Below are positions 41,414 through 49,230 of a stretch of DNA of 52,557 nt, piece by piece (within the stretch, counting starts at the first letter, position 1; every line of letters begins with the position of its first letter). Both the position numbers and the translations under genes were made by a program. The notes below the pieces were generated by a model. That model did no database searches and was not told where the DNA came from. It worked only from the letters and a program-made list of their open reading frames with translations. Where the stretch lies: the NCBI RefSeq assembly GCF_000236565.1, contig NZ_AHAM01000278.1, positions 1-52,557 on the forward strand, in the 5' to 3' direction. The DNA is from Mesorhizobium alhagi CCNWXJ12-2 (GTDB taxonomy: Bacteria > Pseudomonadota > Alphaproteobacteria > Rhizobiales > Rhizobiaceae).

Positions 41414-44092
41414 TCAGCCAAGGTCGAGCGTTGCGAACGAAAGACCGGGCTCGTTGGGATGGTGCGCTATCGAGAAGCCGAATTCGCGGCACATCGCCAG
41501 CATTTTCGAATTCTCGGTCAGGACCATACCCTCGACCCGGCCGATCCCCTCCATCTTGGCGTAGTCGACAATTTGCCTGAGCAACGCCCAGCCGAGACCG
41601 TGACCCTGGAGATCCGTCCGCACGAGCAGGCCATATTCGGCGACGGCACGGTCAGGATCGCAGGACAGCCGACCAACGCCCGCGAGCGCGCCGGTTTCTT
41701 CCAACGCCACGAAGGCCATCTCGCGGTCGTAGTCGAGCTGGGTCATCCGCTTGAGCATCTCGTCAGGAAAGTTTTTGCGCGGGGCGAGGAAGCGAAGATG
41801 GATGTCGTCAGGCGAAACCTTGGCAAGGAAATCCGGATAAAGCGCGACGTCTGCGGGCTTGATCGGCCGGATTTGGTAGCGAACGCTGTCGGCTACAAGA
41901 TCGGTGTTCCAGCCCGACGGGTAAGGCCGGATCGCGAGTGCCGGATTGGGTCCTGGCTCATCAACGCGTTCGGGTTCAATCTCGATGCGGGCGTCGAGCG
42001 CAATCACTCCGTCCGCGTCCGCCAGCAGCGGATTGATGTCCATGGACACGATGCAGGGAAAGTCGACGATCATCTGCGACAGCGCATTCAGCGCTGCGAC
42101 CATCGCTGCGCGGTCGGCCGGCTGGCGGTCGCGGAACCCGGCAAGCAGCCGGCCGATCCGCGTGCGTTCGATGAGGTCGCCGGCAAGCACATCATCGAGC
42201 GGCGGCAAGGCGATTGCCGTATCGTCGACCGTCTCGACCGCAACGCCGCCGGCTCCAAACAGGATGGCCGGACCGAAGATCGGATCGCGGCTCATGCCGA
42301 GAATGAGCTCCTGCGCATGTTTTCGGACCACCATCGGCTGGACGGCATAGCCTTCGATGGCGGCTTCCGGCGCGTGTTTTCGCACCCGATCCTCGATGGA
42401 CGTGGCGGCCTGTTCGGCGGCAGCGGCGGTCTCGACATTGAGAACGACGCCGCCAACATCGGACTTGTGCGAAATTGCCTTCGACAGCAGCTTGACGACA
42501 ACCTTTTCCGAATTCCCGAGCAGCCGCCCGGCCGCCTTTCCGGCTTCCTCAGGCGATTTCGCAATGACGACCTCGGGTACTGGAATGCCGTAGGCTGCAA
42601 TCGCCGACTTCGCCTCCGGCTCGGTGAGCATCCGACGGTTTTCCTTTGCGACCCGGAGGAAGATGTCGAGAACGGCCTGGCGGTCGCTGGCGACGTCCTC
42701 GCTTCGGCTCGACGGCACCCGCATCAGCGCCCGCCGCGCCCGCGACCAGTCGCTCAGGTACGATACCGCACTCGCCGCATCGGCAGGCGTTTCGAAGCTG
42801 GCAACGCCGGCATTCTGAAGGATGCGTCGGCCTTCGCGCGCGGTATGTTCGCCCAGCCAGCAGGTCAGAACCGGTTTGCCATTGATCTTGCCTTCCTTCG
42901 TGAGTTCGGCCACGGCAGCCGCAGCTTCAGTCGGCGAGGCAAGTCCCGTTGGACAGTTCATCACCAAAACGGCGTCTGTTGCCGCATCGGCGGCGACGGC
43001 TTCAACCGCGGCCCTGTAGCGCTCTGCGGGAGCATCGCCGATAATGTCGACCGGATTGGCGTGCGACCAGGTCGGGGGCAGCACCACATTGAGCCGTTCA
43101 ATCGTAGCCGGCGAAAGTTCGGCCAGTTCGCCCTTGCAGTCGATGAGTTGGTCAACCGCGAGTACGCCGGCACCCCCGCCGTTCGTGACGATACCGACAC
43201 GGGCACGTTCGAGCGGTGCAAAGTGAGCTGTTGTCTCGGCGGCATCGAACAGTTCGGCAAGTCCCTTGACGCGCAGAACGCCGGCCCTCTGCAGCGCGGC
43301 CTCGATGACGCGATCGGCGCCCGAAAGCGCTCCGGTATGCGTTGCGGCGGCCTTCGCCGCCTGCTCGTGCCGTCCCGATTTGATCGCGATCACCGGCTTG
43401 AGACGCGCCGCCGCGCGCGCCGCCGACATGAACTTGCGGGAATTTGGGATCGTCTCGAGATACATCACGATGGTCCGTGTTGCTGCATCGCCCGCGAGCA
43501 GGTCGAGATAGTCCCCCACGTCGACATCCGCCATGTCGCCCAGCGATACGATCTGCGAAAAGCCGACATTGTTCTCCGCCGCCCAGTCGACCAGCGAGGT
43601 GGCAATGGCGCCGGACTGCGACAACAGCGCTATGTTGCCGGGTTTCGCCGCCATGTGGCCAAAGCTGGCGTTGAGCTTGACGGGCGGGATCATCAGGCCG
43701 AGCGTGTTTGGGCCGATGATGCGAAAGAGGTTCGGCTTTGCCGCATCGAGCATTGCCTGGCGCAGGCCGTTTTCGCGCGTCAGCCCGGCGGTGATGACGA
43801 CCGCCGCGCGTGTTCCCTTTTCACCAAGGTCGCGGATGATATCGGGAACCGTCCCGGGCGGCGTCACGATGACCCCGAGGTCCGGAATACCCGGCAGATC
43901 GGCCGCTTTGGCATAGCACCGTCGGCCGGCCACCTTCCGATACTTCGGATTGACCGGCCAGACCTCGCCCTCGAATCCACCTTCGACGATGTTGTCCATA
44001 ACAACGCGGCCAACGGAGTGCTCGCGGTGGGATGCACCGAAGACGGCAACGGACTTCGGTCGTACCGCATATTCAAGGTTCCTGATCGTCAA
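41414..44092 (-). CDS. Acyl-CoA synthetase (NDP-forming)/GNAT fusion, PatZ-like
   Basis: An 892-residue protein with, in order, a CoA-binding domain (SVAVFGASHREHSVGRVV), a succinyl-CoA-ligase-like domain with AKAAATHTGALSGADR, an ATP-grasp domain (about 490-700, ISHKSDVGGVVLNVET) and a C-terminal GNAT domain (TDLQGHGLGWALL). The architecture equals that of PatZ/Pka lysine acetyltransferases. The His in THTGAL is kept, so NDP-forming ligase activity is also possible. The start is TTG at 44092 after GGGAG; no earlier ATG exists, and the first internal Met is well inside the CoA-binding domain. Confidence 0.92.
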   Translation of the reverse strand: MTIRNLEYAVRPKSVAVFGASHREHSVGRVVMDNIVEGGFEGEVWPVNPKYRKVAGRRCYAKAADLPGIPDLGVIVTPPGTVPDIIRDLGEKGTRAAVVITAGLTRENGLRQAMLDAAKPNLFRIIGPNTLGLMIPPVKLNASFGHMAAKPGNIALLSQSGAIATSLVDWAAENNVGFSQIVSLGDMADVDVGDYLDLLAGDAATRTIVMYLETIPNSRKFMSAARAAARLKPVIAIKSGRHEQAAKAAATHTGALSGADRVIEAALQRAGVLRVKGLAELFDAAETTAHFAPLERARVGIVTNGGGAGVLAVDQLIDCKGELAELSPATIERLNVVLPPTWSHANPVDIIGDAPAERYRAAVEAVAADAATDAVLVMNCPTGLASPTEAAAAVAELTKEGKINGKPVLTCWLGEHTAREGRRILQNAGVASFETPADAASAVSYLSDWSRARRALMRVPSSRSEDVASDRQAVLDIFLRVAKENRRMLTEPEAKSAIAAYGIPVPEVVIAKSPEEAGKAAGRLLGNSEKVVVKLLSKAISHKSDVGGVVLNVETAAAAEQAATSIEDRVRKHAPEAAIEGYAVQPMVVRKHAQELILGMSRDPIFGPAILFGAGGVAVETVDDTAIALPPLDDVLAGDLIERTRIGRLLAGFRDRQPADRAAMVAALNALSQMIVDFPCIVSMDINPLLADADGVIALDARIEIEPERVDEPGPNPALAIRPYPSGWNTDLVADSVRYQIRPIKPADVALYPDFLAKVSPDDIHLRFLAPRKNFPDEMLKRMTQLDYDREMAFVALEETGALAGVGRLSCDPDRAVAEYGLLVRTDLQGHGLGWALLRQIVDYAKMEGIGRVEGMVLTENSKMLAMCREFGFSIAHHPNEPGLSFATLDLG

Positions 44093-44143
44093 GGCCGTCG
44101 CTCCCTTCCCTTGCCACCGTTGGCAAGCGATCTTGCACCGTCA

Positions 44144-44157
44144 TTGCGTTGGATCAA
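44144..44157. promoter_or_regulatory. Imperfect FNR box between patZ-like and DUF302 genes
   Basis: TTGCGTTGGATCAA, one mismatch, midway between the divergent starts at 44092 and 44271; it may serve either or both. Confidence 0.5.
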
Positions 44158-44270
44158 AGCGCCGGCGCGCACGCAGGATTAGCTGGCTCGAAGGGTGGCA
44201 GCGCCGCAACGGATCGCGGCGTGTGGATGCCCGATTGTCACCAAGCGAGTGCAACGTCCGGAGTTCCGCA

Positions 44271-44657
44271 ATGTCCTACTATTTCAGCAAGACCCTCACC
44301 ATGCCGTTCGACGACGCCATCGTCCACGTGACCGACGCCCTTGCGGCAAAAGGCTTCGGCGTCCTCACAACGATCGACGTTCGCGCGACGATGAAGAACA
44401 AGCTCGGCGCCGATTTCAAGCCGTACACGATCCTAGGGGCCTGCAATCCGCATTTGGCGTGGCGCGCGCTTCAAGCCGAGGACAAGATCGGAACCATGCT
44501 CCCCTGCAACGTGATTGTCACCTACAGTGCGCCTGGAAAGGTGGAAGTCGCGGCAGTCGATCCCGCCGCCTCCATGGCGTCAATCGACAACCCGGCACTG
44601 GCGGAAATCGCGGCCGATGTACGCCGCATGATGCAGAACATCGTCCAGGGACTCTAG
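44271..44657 (+). CDS. DUF302 domain protein
   Basis: A 128-residue protein with the DUF302 fold: YYFSKTLTMPFDDAIVHVTD, GFGVLTTIDVRATMKNKLG, YTILGACNPHLAWRAL and LPCNVIVTYSAPGKVEVAAV. The family is of unknown function, often near sulfur or metal genes. It begins an operon of four genes (DUF302, P1B ATPase, TrxC, MgtC), spaced 17, -4 and 16 bases, which suggests a joint role in redox or metal homeostasis. Confidence 0.88.
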   Translation: MSYYFSKTLTMPFDDAIVHVTDALAAKGFGVLTTIDVRATMKNKLGADFKPYTILGACNPHLAWRALQAEDKIGTMLPCNVIVTYSAPGKVEVAAVDPAASMASIDNPALAEIAADVRRMMQNIVQGL

Positions 44658-44674
44658 CGCCGTTGGCATCCGCA

Positions 44675-46588
44675 ATGTCTGAGATGCATGTGCTGAACGA
44701 GTCGGTCCTGCGGCGGGCCCTGCTGGCGACGGCGATCCTCGGTCTGGCCACTGGCGTTGTCGTTTGGCGAACCGGCTTTGGCGCCATGCAGCCGGAAACG
44801 TTCTGGACGGCGGCGACCCTGCCCGTTGTGGCGATGCTTGCCGTCTCGATCCTGCGCGATTTCTGGATCGGCCGCTTTGGCGTCGACGCCATCGCGCTCG
44901 TTTCGATGTCCGCGGCGCTTCTGCTCGGCCAGTCCCTTGCCGCGGTGGTCGTCGCGATCATGTATGCCGGCGGCACGGTGCTCGAAGACTTCGCACGCGG
45001 CCGCGCCGAACGGAATCTCAGGGCGTTGACCGATCGATCGCCACGGGTCGCGCATCGGAAGTCTGGCGAACAAATGGTTACGATTCCAGCCGCAGAAGTG
45101 GCAGCCGGCGACGAACTTCTGGTTCGCGCAGGCGAGTTGCTGCCCGTCGACGGCGTCCTGCTCGATCCTTTGGCTTCCCTCGATGAGTCAGCGGTGACGG
45201 GAGAGCCGCTGCCGGAAAAGCGGCGCGCGGGCGACATGCTTCGCAGTGGCACCCTCAACGCCGGCGAGGCTTTCAGCATGCGCGCCTCGGCCGTGGCCGA
45301 GCAGAGCACCTATGCCGCGATCGTGCGAATGGTTGCGGCGGCCCAGACTGCCAAAGCCCCGTTCATTCGGATGGCCGATCGCTTCGCCCTGTTCCTGTTG
45401 CCGGCAACGCTTCTGGTTGCCGGCGTCGCCTGGCATCTTTCGGGTGACCCCGTGCGGGCGCTCGCCGTGCTGGTGGTCGCCACCCCCTGCCCTCTCATTC
45501 TGGCAGCGCCTGTCGCCTTCATCGGCGGCGTCTCGCGCGCCGCGCGTGCCGGCATTTTGATGAAAGGCAGCCCGGCTGTGGAGGCGCTAGCCCAGGTGCG
45601 CACGGCGGTTTTCGACAAGACAGGCACCTTGACCCTCGGCGGCGCCGAGCTGATCGAGATCGAAACGCCCCCCGGCCGTGACGGCAATGAAGTGTTGCGG
45701 CTGTTGGCGTCGTTGGAACAGGCCTCCCATCATGTGCTGAGCGATTCTATCATTCGAGCCGCCCGCGGCAGAAGCCTTAGGCTTTCCCATCCGTGCAATG
45801 TCATGGAGTATCGCGGATCGGGCATGGTAGGCTCTGTCGACGATGTTTCAGTCAGGGCGGGATCCCGATCGCTGGCACTCGTCGACGAACCGCTGCCCAT
45901 TTGGGCGCAAAGCGGCGAGAGGCGGTATCAGAGCCAGCCAGTGCTACGGGTTTTCGTGGCGCTCGACGGGCGGATCGCCGGCATATTCACCTTTGGCGAC
46001 TCGCTGCGCGCGGATGCGCGTGATGCGCTGCGCGAACTGCGGTCGGCCGGGATCGCGCGGATAGTCATGCTGACAGGCGATGACGGGGCGGCGGCGAAGC
46101 GCATTTCCGCCCTGCTTGATCTGGACGCCGTCGTCGCCGACGCAACCCCTGCCGAAAAAGTCGCGGCGGTTGAAGCCGAGAAAGTCCGGGCGCCGACAAT
46201 GATGGTCGGCGACGGCATCAACGATGCCCCCGCACTCGCGGCCGCCACTGTTGGCATAGCCATGGGCGCGCGCGGCGCCACCGCATCGTCGGAGGCCGCG
46301 GATGTCATCGTGCTGACCGACAGGCTCCAGCCTGTCGCTGACGCGGTGCGTATCGCGCACCGCACGCGGGCGATCGCCATGCAAAGCATCGTCGCCGGCC
46401 TGGCTCTCTCCGCCATGGCGATGGTCGCAGCAGCCTTGGGACAGATCACGCCTGTCGCTGGAGCATTGCTGCAGGAGGGCATCGACGTGGCGGTGATCCT
46501 CAATTCGCTTCGCACGCTCGGCGATGGACGAACCATACCGCCACAGGCGATGATCCAGATACCGAAGGTTGAGCGGAAATCATCATGA
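44675..46588 (+). CDS. Atypical P1B-type (heavy-metal) ATPase
   Basis: A 637-residue ATPase of the heavy-metal type, with SAVTGEPLP, DKTGTLT near 317 and MVGDGINDAPALAAA near 510. It lacks an N-terminal HMA/CxxC metal-binding domain. The membrane metal site reads TPCPLILAAPVA, where CPC/SPC is usual, and the SEHPL motif of the N-domain is replaced by SHHVL. The metal is therefore unpredictable. The start MSEMHV at 44675 is chosen; an ATG at 44684 is possible. The stop overlaps trxC (ATGA). Confidence 0.88.
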   Translation: MSEMHVLNESVLRRALLATAILGLATGVVVWRTGFGAMQPETFWTAATLPVVAMLAVSILRDFWIGRFGVDAIALVSMSAALLLGQSLAAVVVAIMYAGGTVLEDFARGRAERNLRALTDRSPRVAHRKSGEQMVTIPAAEVAAGDELLVRAGELLPVDGVLLDPLASLDESAVTGEPLPEKRRAGDMLRSGTLNAGEAFSMRASAVAEQSTYAAIVRMVAAAQTAKAPFIRMADRFALFLLPATLLVAGVAWHLSGDPVRALAVLVVATPCPLILAAPVAFIGGVSRAARAGILMKGSPAVEALAQVRTAVFDKTGTLTLGGAELIEIETPPGRDGNEVLRLLASLEQASHHVLSDSIIRAARGRSLRLSHPCNVMEYRGSGMVGSVDDVSVRAGSRSLALVDEPLPIWAQSGERRYQSQPVLRVFVALDGRIAGIFTFGDSLRADARDALRELRSAGIARIVMLTGDDGAAAKRISALLDLDAVVADATPAEKVAAVEAEKVRAPTMMVGDGINDAPALAAATVGIAMGARGATASSEAADVIVLTDRLQPVADAVRIAHRTRAIAMQSIVAGLALSAMAMVAAALGQITPVAGALLQEGIDVAVILNSLRTLGDGRTIPPQAMIQIPKVERKSS

Positions 46589-47031
46589 CACAGGAAAACC
46601 TGGTCGTTTGCAGCAAATGCGGCGGCGTCAATCGCATCCCGGCAGCACGTCGCGCCGAGAATGCGAAATGCGGAAAATGCAAAACCAAACTGTTCTCAGG
46701 TCATCCGGAAGACATCGACGGGGAAATATTCGATCGCCACGTCGCGCGAAGCAGCCTTCCCGTTCTCGTCGATATATGGGCGCCGTGGTGCGGTCCCTGC
46801 AGGACGATGGCGCCAGCCTATGAGGCAGCCGCGCGTGAACTGGAACCGCATGTGCGCCTGATCAAACTCAATTCGGACAACGAGCAGGCCGTTTCAGCCA
46901 GGCTCGGCGTTCGCGGCGTTCCAACCATGATCCTTTTTTACAACGGGCGTGAGATCGCGCGCGCATCCGGCGCGATGACGTCGGGACAGATCGTCAGGTG
47001 GGTTCGCGACCACCTGCCGTCGGTCGCCTGA
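46585..47031 (+). CDS. trxC: Thioredoxin 2 (TrxC), zinc-containing
   Basis: A 148-residue thioredoxin with an N-terminal zinc ribbon (CSKCGG ... CGKCK, residues 9-32) and a thioredoxin domain with active site WAPWCGPCRTMAP near residue 69. The cis-Pro loop is GVPTMILF. TrxC reduces disulfides and is often used under oxidative stress. Its coupling with the P1B ATPase suggests shared redox/metal stress control. Confidence 0.95.
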   Translation: MTQENLVVCSKCGGVNRIPAARRAENAKCGKCKTKLFSGHPEDIDGEIFDRHVARSSLPVLVDIWAPWCGPCRTMAPAYEAAARELEPHVRLIKLNSDNEQAVSARLGVRGVPTMILFYNGREIARASGAMTSGQIVRWVRDHLPSVA

Positions 47032-47047
47032 AAGCGGGCGCATATCC

Positions 47048-48295
47048 ATGGACCCGCTCATCGCGCGGCTCGGACTTGCCCTGGCGATCGGCCTCCTCGT
47101 CGGATTGGAGCGCGGCTGGCGAGAACGAGACGCTCCTGACCGAAGCCGGACGGCCGGAATCCGTACCTTTGGCATATCCGGCCTGCTTGGTGGCGTCGTC
47201 GCGGCCCTTGCCGACGCAATCGACGCGGCATCGGTGCTGGTTGGAGGCTTCGTCGCGTTTGCCGCCGTCTTGGCATGGTACAAGGCGCGCGAGGCGGCCC
47301 ATGACGAAGATTTCAGCGTCACGGGGGTGGTTGCCGGCCTTGCCGTGTTCGCGCTCGGCGCGCTTTCGGTTGCGGGCGATTTCCGCGCCGCGGCTGCCGG
47401 AGGGGCAGCGTTGGCGGCGGTCCTCGCCAGCCGAGAGATCCTGCACGGCCTATTGAGGCGCCTGACCTGGATCGAGCTTCGTTCGGCGCTGATCCTGGCG
47501 GTGATGACCGCGATCGTACTCCCCTTGCTGCCGAACCGGACCGTTGACCCTTGGGGCGGTTTCAACCCTTGGGAGGTATGGCTTTTCACGGTGCTGACAG
47601 CATCGATATCCTTTGCCGGCTATGTCGCCGTTCGCGTCTTTGGTGAAGCCCGTGGGCTGCTCGTCAGTTCGCTCGCCGGCGCTGTGGTCTCTTCCACCGC
47701 CGTGACCATCGCCCTTGCCCGCAACGCCAAAGGTGTGGGCAATCCAATGCCATTGGCGGGCGCGGCTGCGCTGGCGGCAATGGTTTCGATCCTGCGTGTT
47801 TGCGTTATCGTCCTGATCATCGAGCCGCGCGCTTTCGTCACGATTGGAGTTGCAGCGCTTGCGGCTGCGCTGATTTTCGCGACATTCGGAACCTTTCTTT
47901 TGAACCGCAACGGCGAGCATGGCGGGAAGAAGGGTGCGTCTGCGCGCAATCCATTCGAACTGGGTCCGCTGCTCCTCTTCGCCCTGGTGTTCGCGATTGT
48001 AGCGACCATGAGCGCCGCATTGGCCGGGAACTACGGCGGGAGGGGATTGCTGGCAACGTCGATCTTCTCGGGCGCTTTCGATGTCGATGTCGCGGTGCTG
48101 AGCGCCTTGCGTCTGGTCAAGCAGTCGGTTCCCGCCGAGGCGGCGGGACAGGCCGTTCTCGCGGCGCTGGCGGCGAACGCAGTCGGCCGACTGTCGCTGG
48201 CGATCTTCGCTGGCCCGGTACGGTTCTGGCTGCCACTGGCTGTGACAACCCTGATCGCAACGGGCGTCGGGTATAGCGCAATGGTTTTCCGCTGA
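47048..48295 (+). CDS. MgtC/SapB and DUF4010 membrane protein
   Basis: A 415-residue polytopic protein. The N-terminal MgtC/SapB-like domain (about 1-140) starts RLGLALAIGLLVGLERGWRE and contains GIRTFGISGLLGG. The C-terminal DUF4010 domain (about 170-400) has SLAGAVVSSTAVTIALARNA. About ten to twelve transmembrane helices. The transport substrate is unknown. MgtC relatives support growth in low Mg2+ or acidic stress. It is the last gene of the operon. Confidence 0.9.
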   Translation: MDPLIARLGLALAIGLLVGLERGWRERDAPDRSRTAGIRTFGISGLLGGVVAALADAIDAASVLVGGFVAFAAVLAWYKAREAAHDEDFSVTGVVAGLAVFALGALSVAGDFRAAAAGGAALAAVLASREILHGLLRRLTWIELRSALILAVMTAIVLPLLPNRTVDPWGGFNPWEVWLFTVLTASISFAGYVAVRVFGEARGLLVSSLAGAVVSSTAVTIALARNAKGVGNPMPLAGAAALAAMVSILRVCVIVLIIEPRAFVTIGVAALAAALIFATFGTFLLNRNGEHGGKKGASARNPFELGPLLLFALVFAIVATMSAALAGNYGGRGLLATSIFSGAFDVDVAVLSALRLVKQSVPAEAAGQAVLAALAANAVGRLSLAIFAGPVRFWLPLAVTTLIATGVGYSAMVFR

Positions 48296-48327
48296 GCTTT
48301 TGACGCACCGAGCGCTCGAATTCCGAT

Positions 48328-48341
48328 TTGACGCGGATCAA
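48328..48341. promoter_or_regulatory. FNR/FixK box upstream of 48388
   Basis: TTGACGCGGATCAA (TTGA-N6-TCAA), 47 bases before the start of the following gene. Last box of the island. Confidence 0.78.
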
Positions 48342-48387
48342 GGCCGGAGTCGCCTGTTGCGCTACGATGCCTTCAGAGGAGTTCGCC

Positions 48388-48774
48388 ATGACCAAGCTGA
48401 AAGACCTTACCCCAAAATTCCGGCATGTTCGGATGTTGCTTGCCCGCGAGAAAGGCCATCCCGTAGGAGACGCTGAGGAAGGCTATGATCTCCTCGCTCC
48501 GCTGGACAGCGAGGGACGCCTCGATGCCGCCGAATGGAAGTTGCATCAGACAGCTTGTCGTGTGCGCCGGTTTCGTTCCGGCGAAGAAGACCGGATCGGC
48601 CGATTGCTGCGCAAGCCGGGCGGACAGTGGTACTTTGACTATGCACAAGGCGACCGCGACGACGAGGTTGGCTTCCGTCTCGACGAGGAACGCTTCGTGA
48701 CGGGCGAATACGTTTCGATCCCACATGACGGAACCATGCACACGTTTCAGGTGGCGCGCGTGGAAAAGCCCTAG
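48388..48774 (+). CDS. Conserved protein of unknown function
   Basis: A 128-residue, charged, soluble protein with FRHVRMLLAREKGHPVGDAE near the start and WYFDYAQGDRDDEVGFRLDE plus FVTGEYVSIPHDG later. The second half looks like a small beta-barrel. No domain is recognised. GAGGAG precedes the ATG. It is alone under an FNR-type box, which makes it a candidate new hypoxia-response gene. Confidence 0.7.
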   Translation: MTKLKDLTPKFRHVRMLLAREKGHPVGDAEEGYDLLAPLDSEGRLDAAEWKLHQTACRVRRFRSGEEDRIGRLLRKPGGQWYFDYAQGDRDDEVGFRLDEERFVTGEYVSIPHDGTMHTFQVARVEKP

Positions 48775-49230
48775 CTTATCGCAGAGGCACGGCAGAGCAA
48801 AGCATGCCGCGCCACAACTTGGTCGTGATCGGCCGTCCGGAGCCGTCTTCGTCCCGGCATTGCCGAGCTTTGGCAAATGCCTACGTTGAAGGTGCGGAAG
48901 AGGCAGGACACGTGTCCGCCTGTTCGATTTGCGGCGCTCAGTCTTCCTTTGCTTCGAACCAGGATGCCGTGGTGGCGGGACATGAACTTAATGCGGCCGC
49001 CGCGCCAGCCGTGCCTCGGATTGCGGCCGTTTGTGGGCGCTGTATTTGTCCGCCGATAACGAAGCCGAAGGCGATATTGGGCGCGGCGAATACCAGGTGG
49101 TGCATCGGCGGACATTAGGGCGCCGACGCCTGAAGAACGCCAACTCTTCGACAATCACTTGCAAATTCATGCAATTGTCTTTATGTAAGCGTCACCGGGA
49201 ACGATGGTGCCCGTGCCAGGAGGATCAGCA
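48775..49230. pseudogene. Gap with a decayed flavodoxin-fold NAD(P)H oxidoreductase
   Basis: About 455 bases without an intact gene. From 48804 one + strand frame reads PRHNLVVIGRPEPSSSRHCR and LANAYVEGAEEAGH, the N-terminus of an NAD(P)H dehydrogenase (quinone)-type flavoprotein. It continues in another frame as VRFAALSLPLLRTR. Homology ends near 48990. A frameshift and loss of the C-terminal two thirds make it dead. The rest to 49230 carries the control region of blh. Confidence 0.55.
49159..49174. promoter_or_regulatory. Candidate BigR operator upstream of blh
   Basis: TTGCA-N6-TGCAA, a perfect 5-bp inverted repeat in an AT-rich segment, 57 bases before the blh ATG. Weak outer symmetry (GACAA/TTGTC) is offset by two bases. 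An ArsR-type operator is expected here. The assignment is positional. Confidence 0.5.

Noticed and set aside
41399-44182. A 927-codon open frame on the + strand
   Set aside because: It is the antisense of the PatZ-like gene, whose domains are unmistakable on the - strand. High GC and codon bias keep the opposite frame open.
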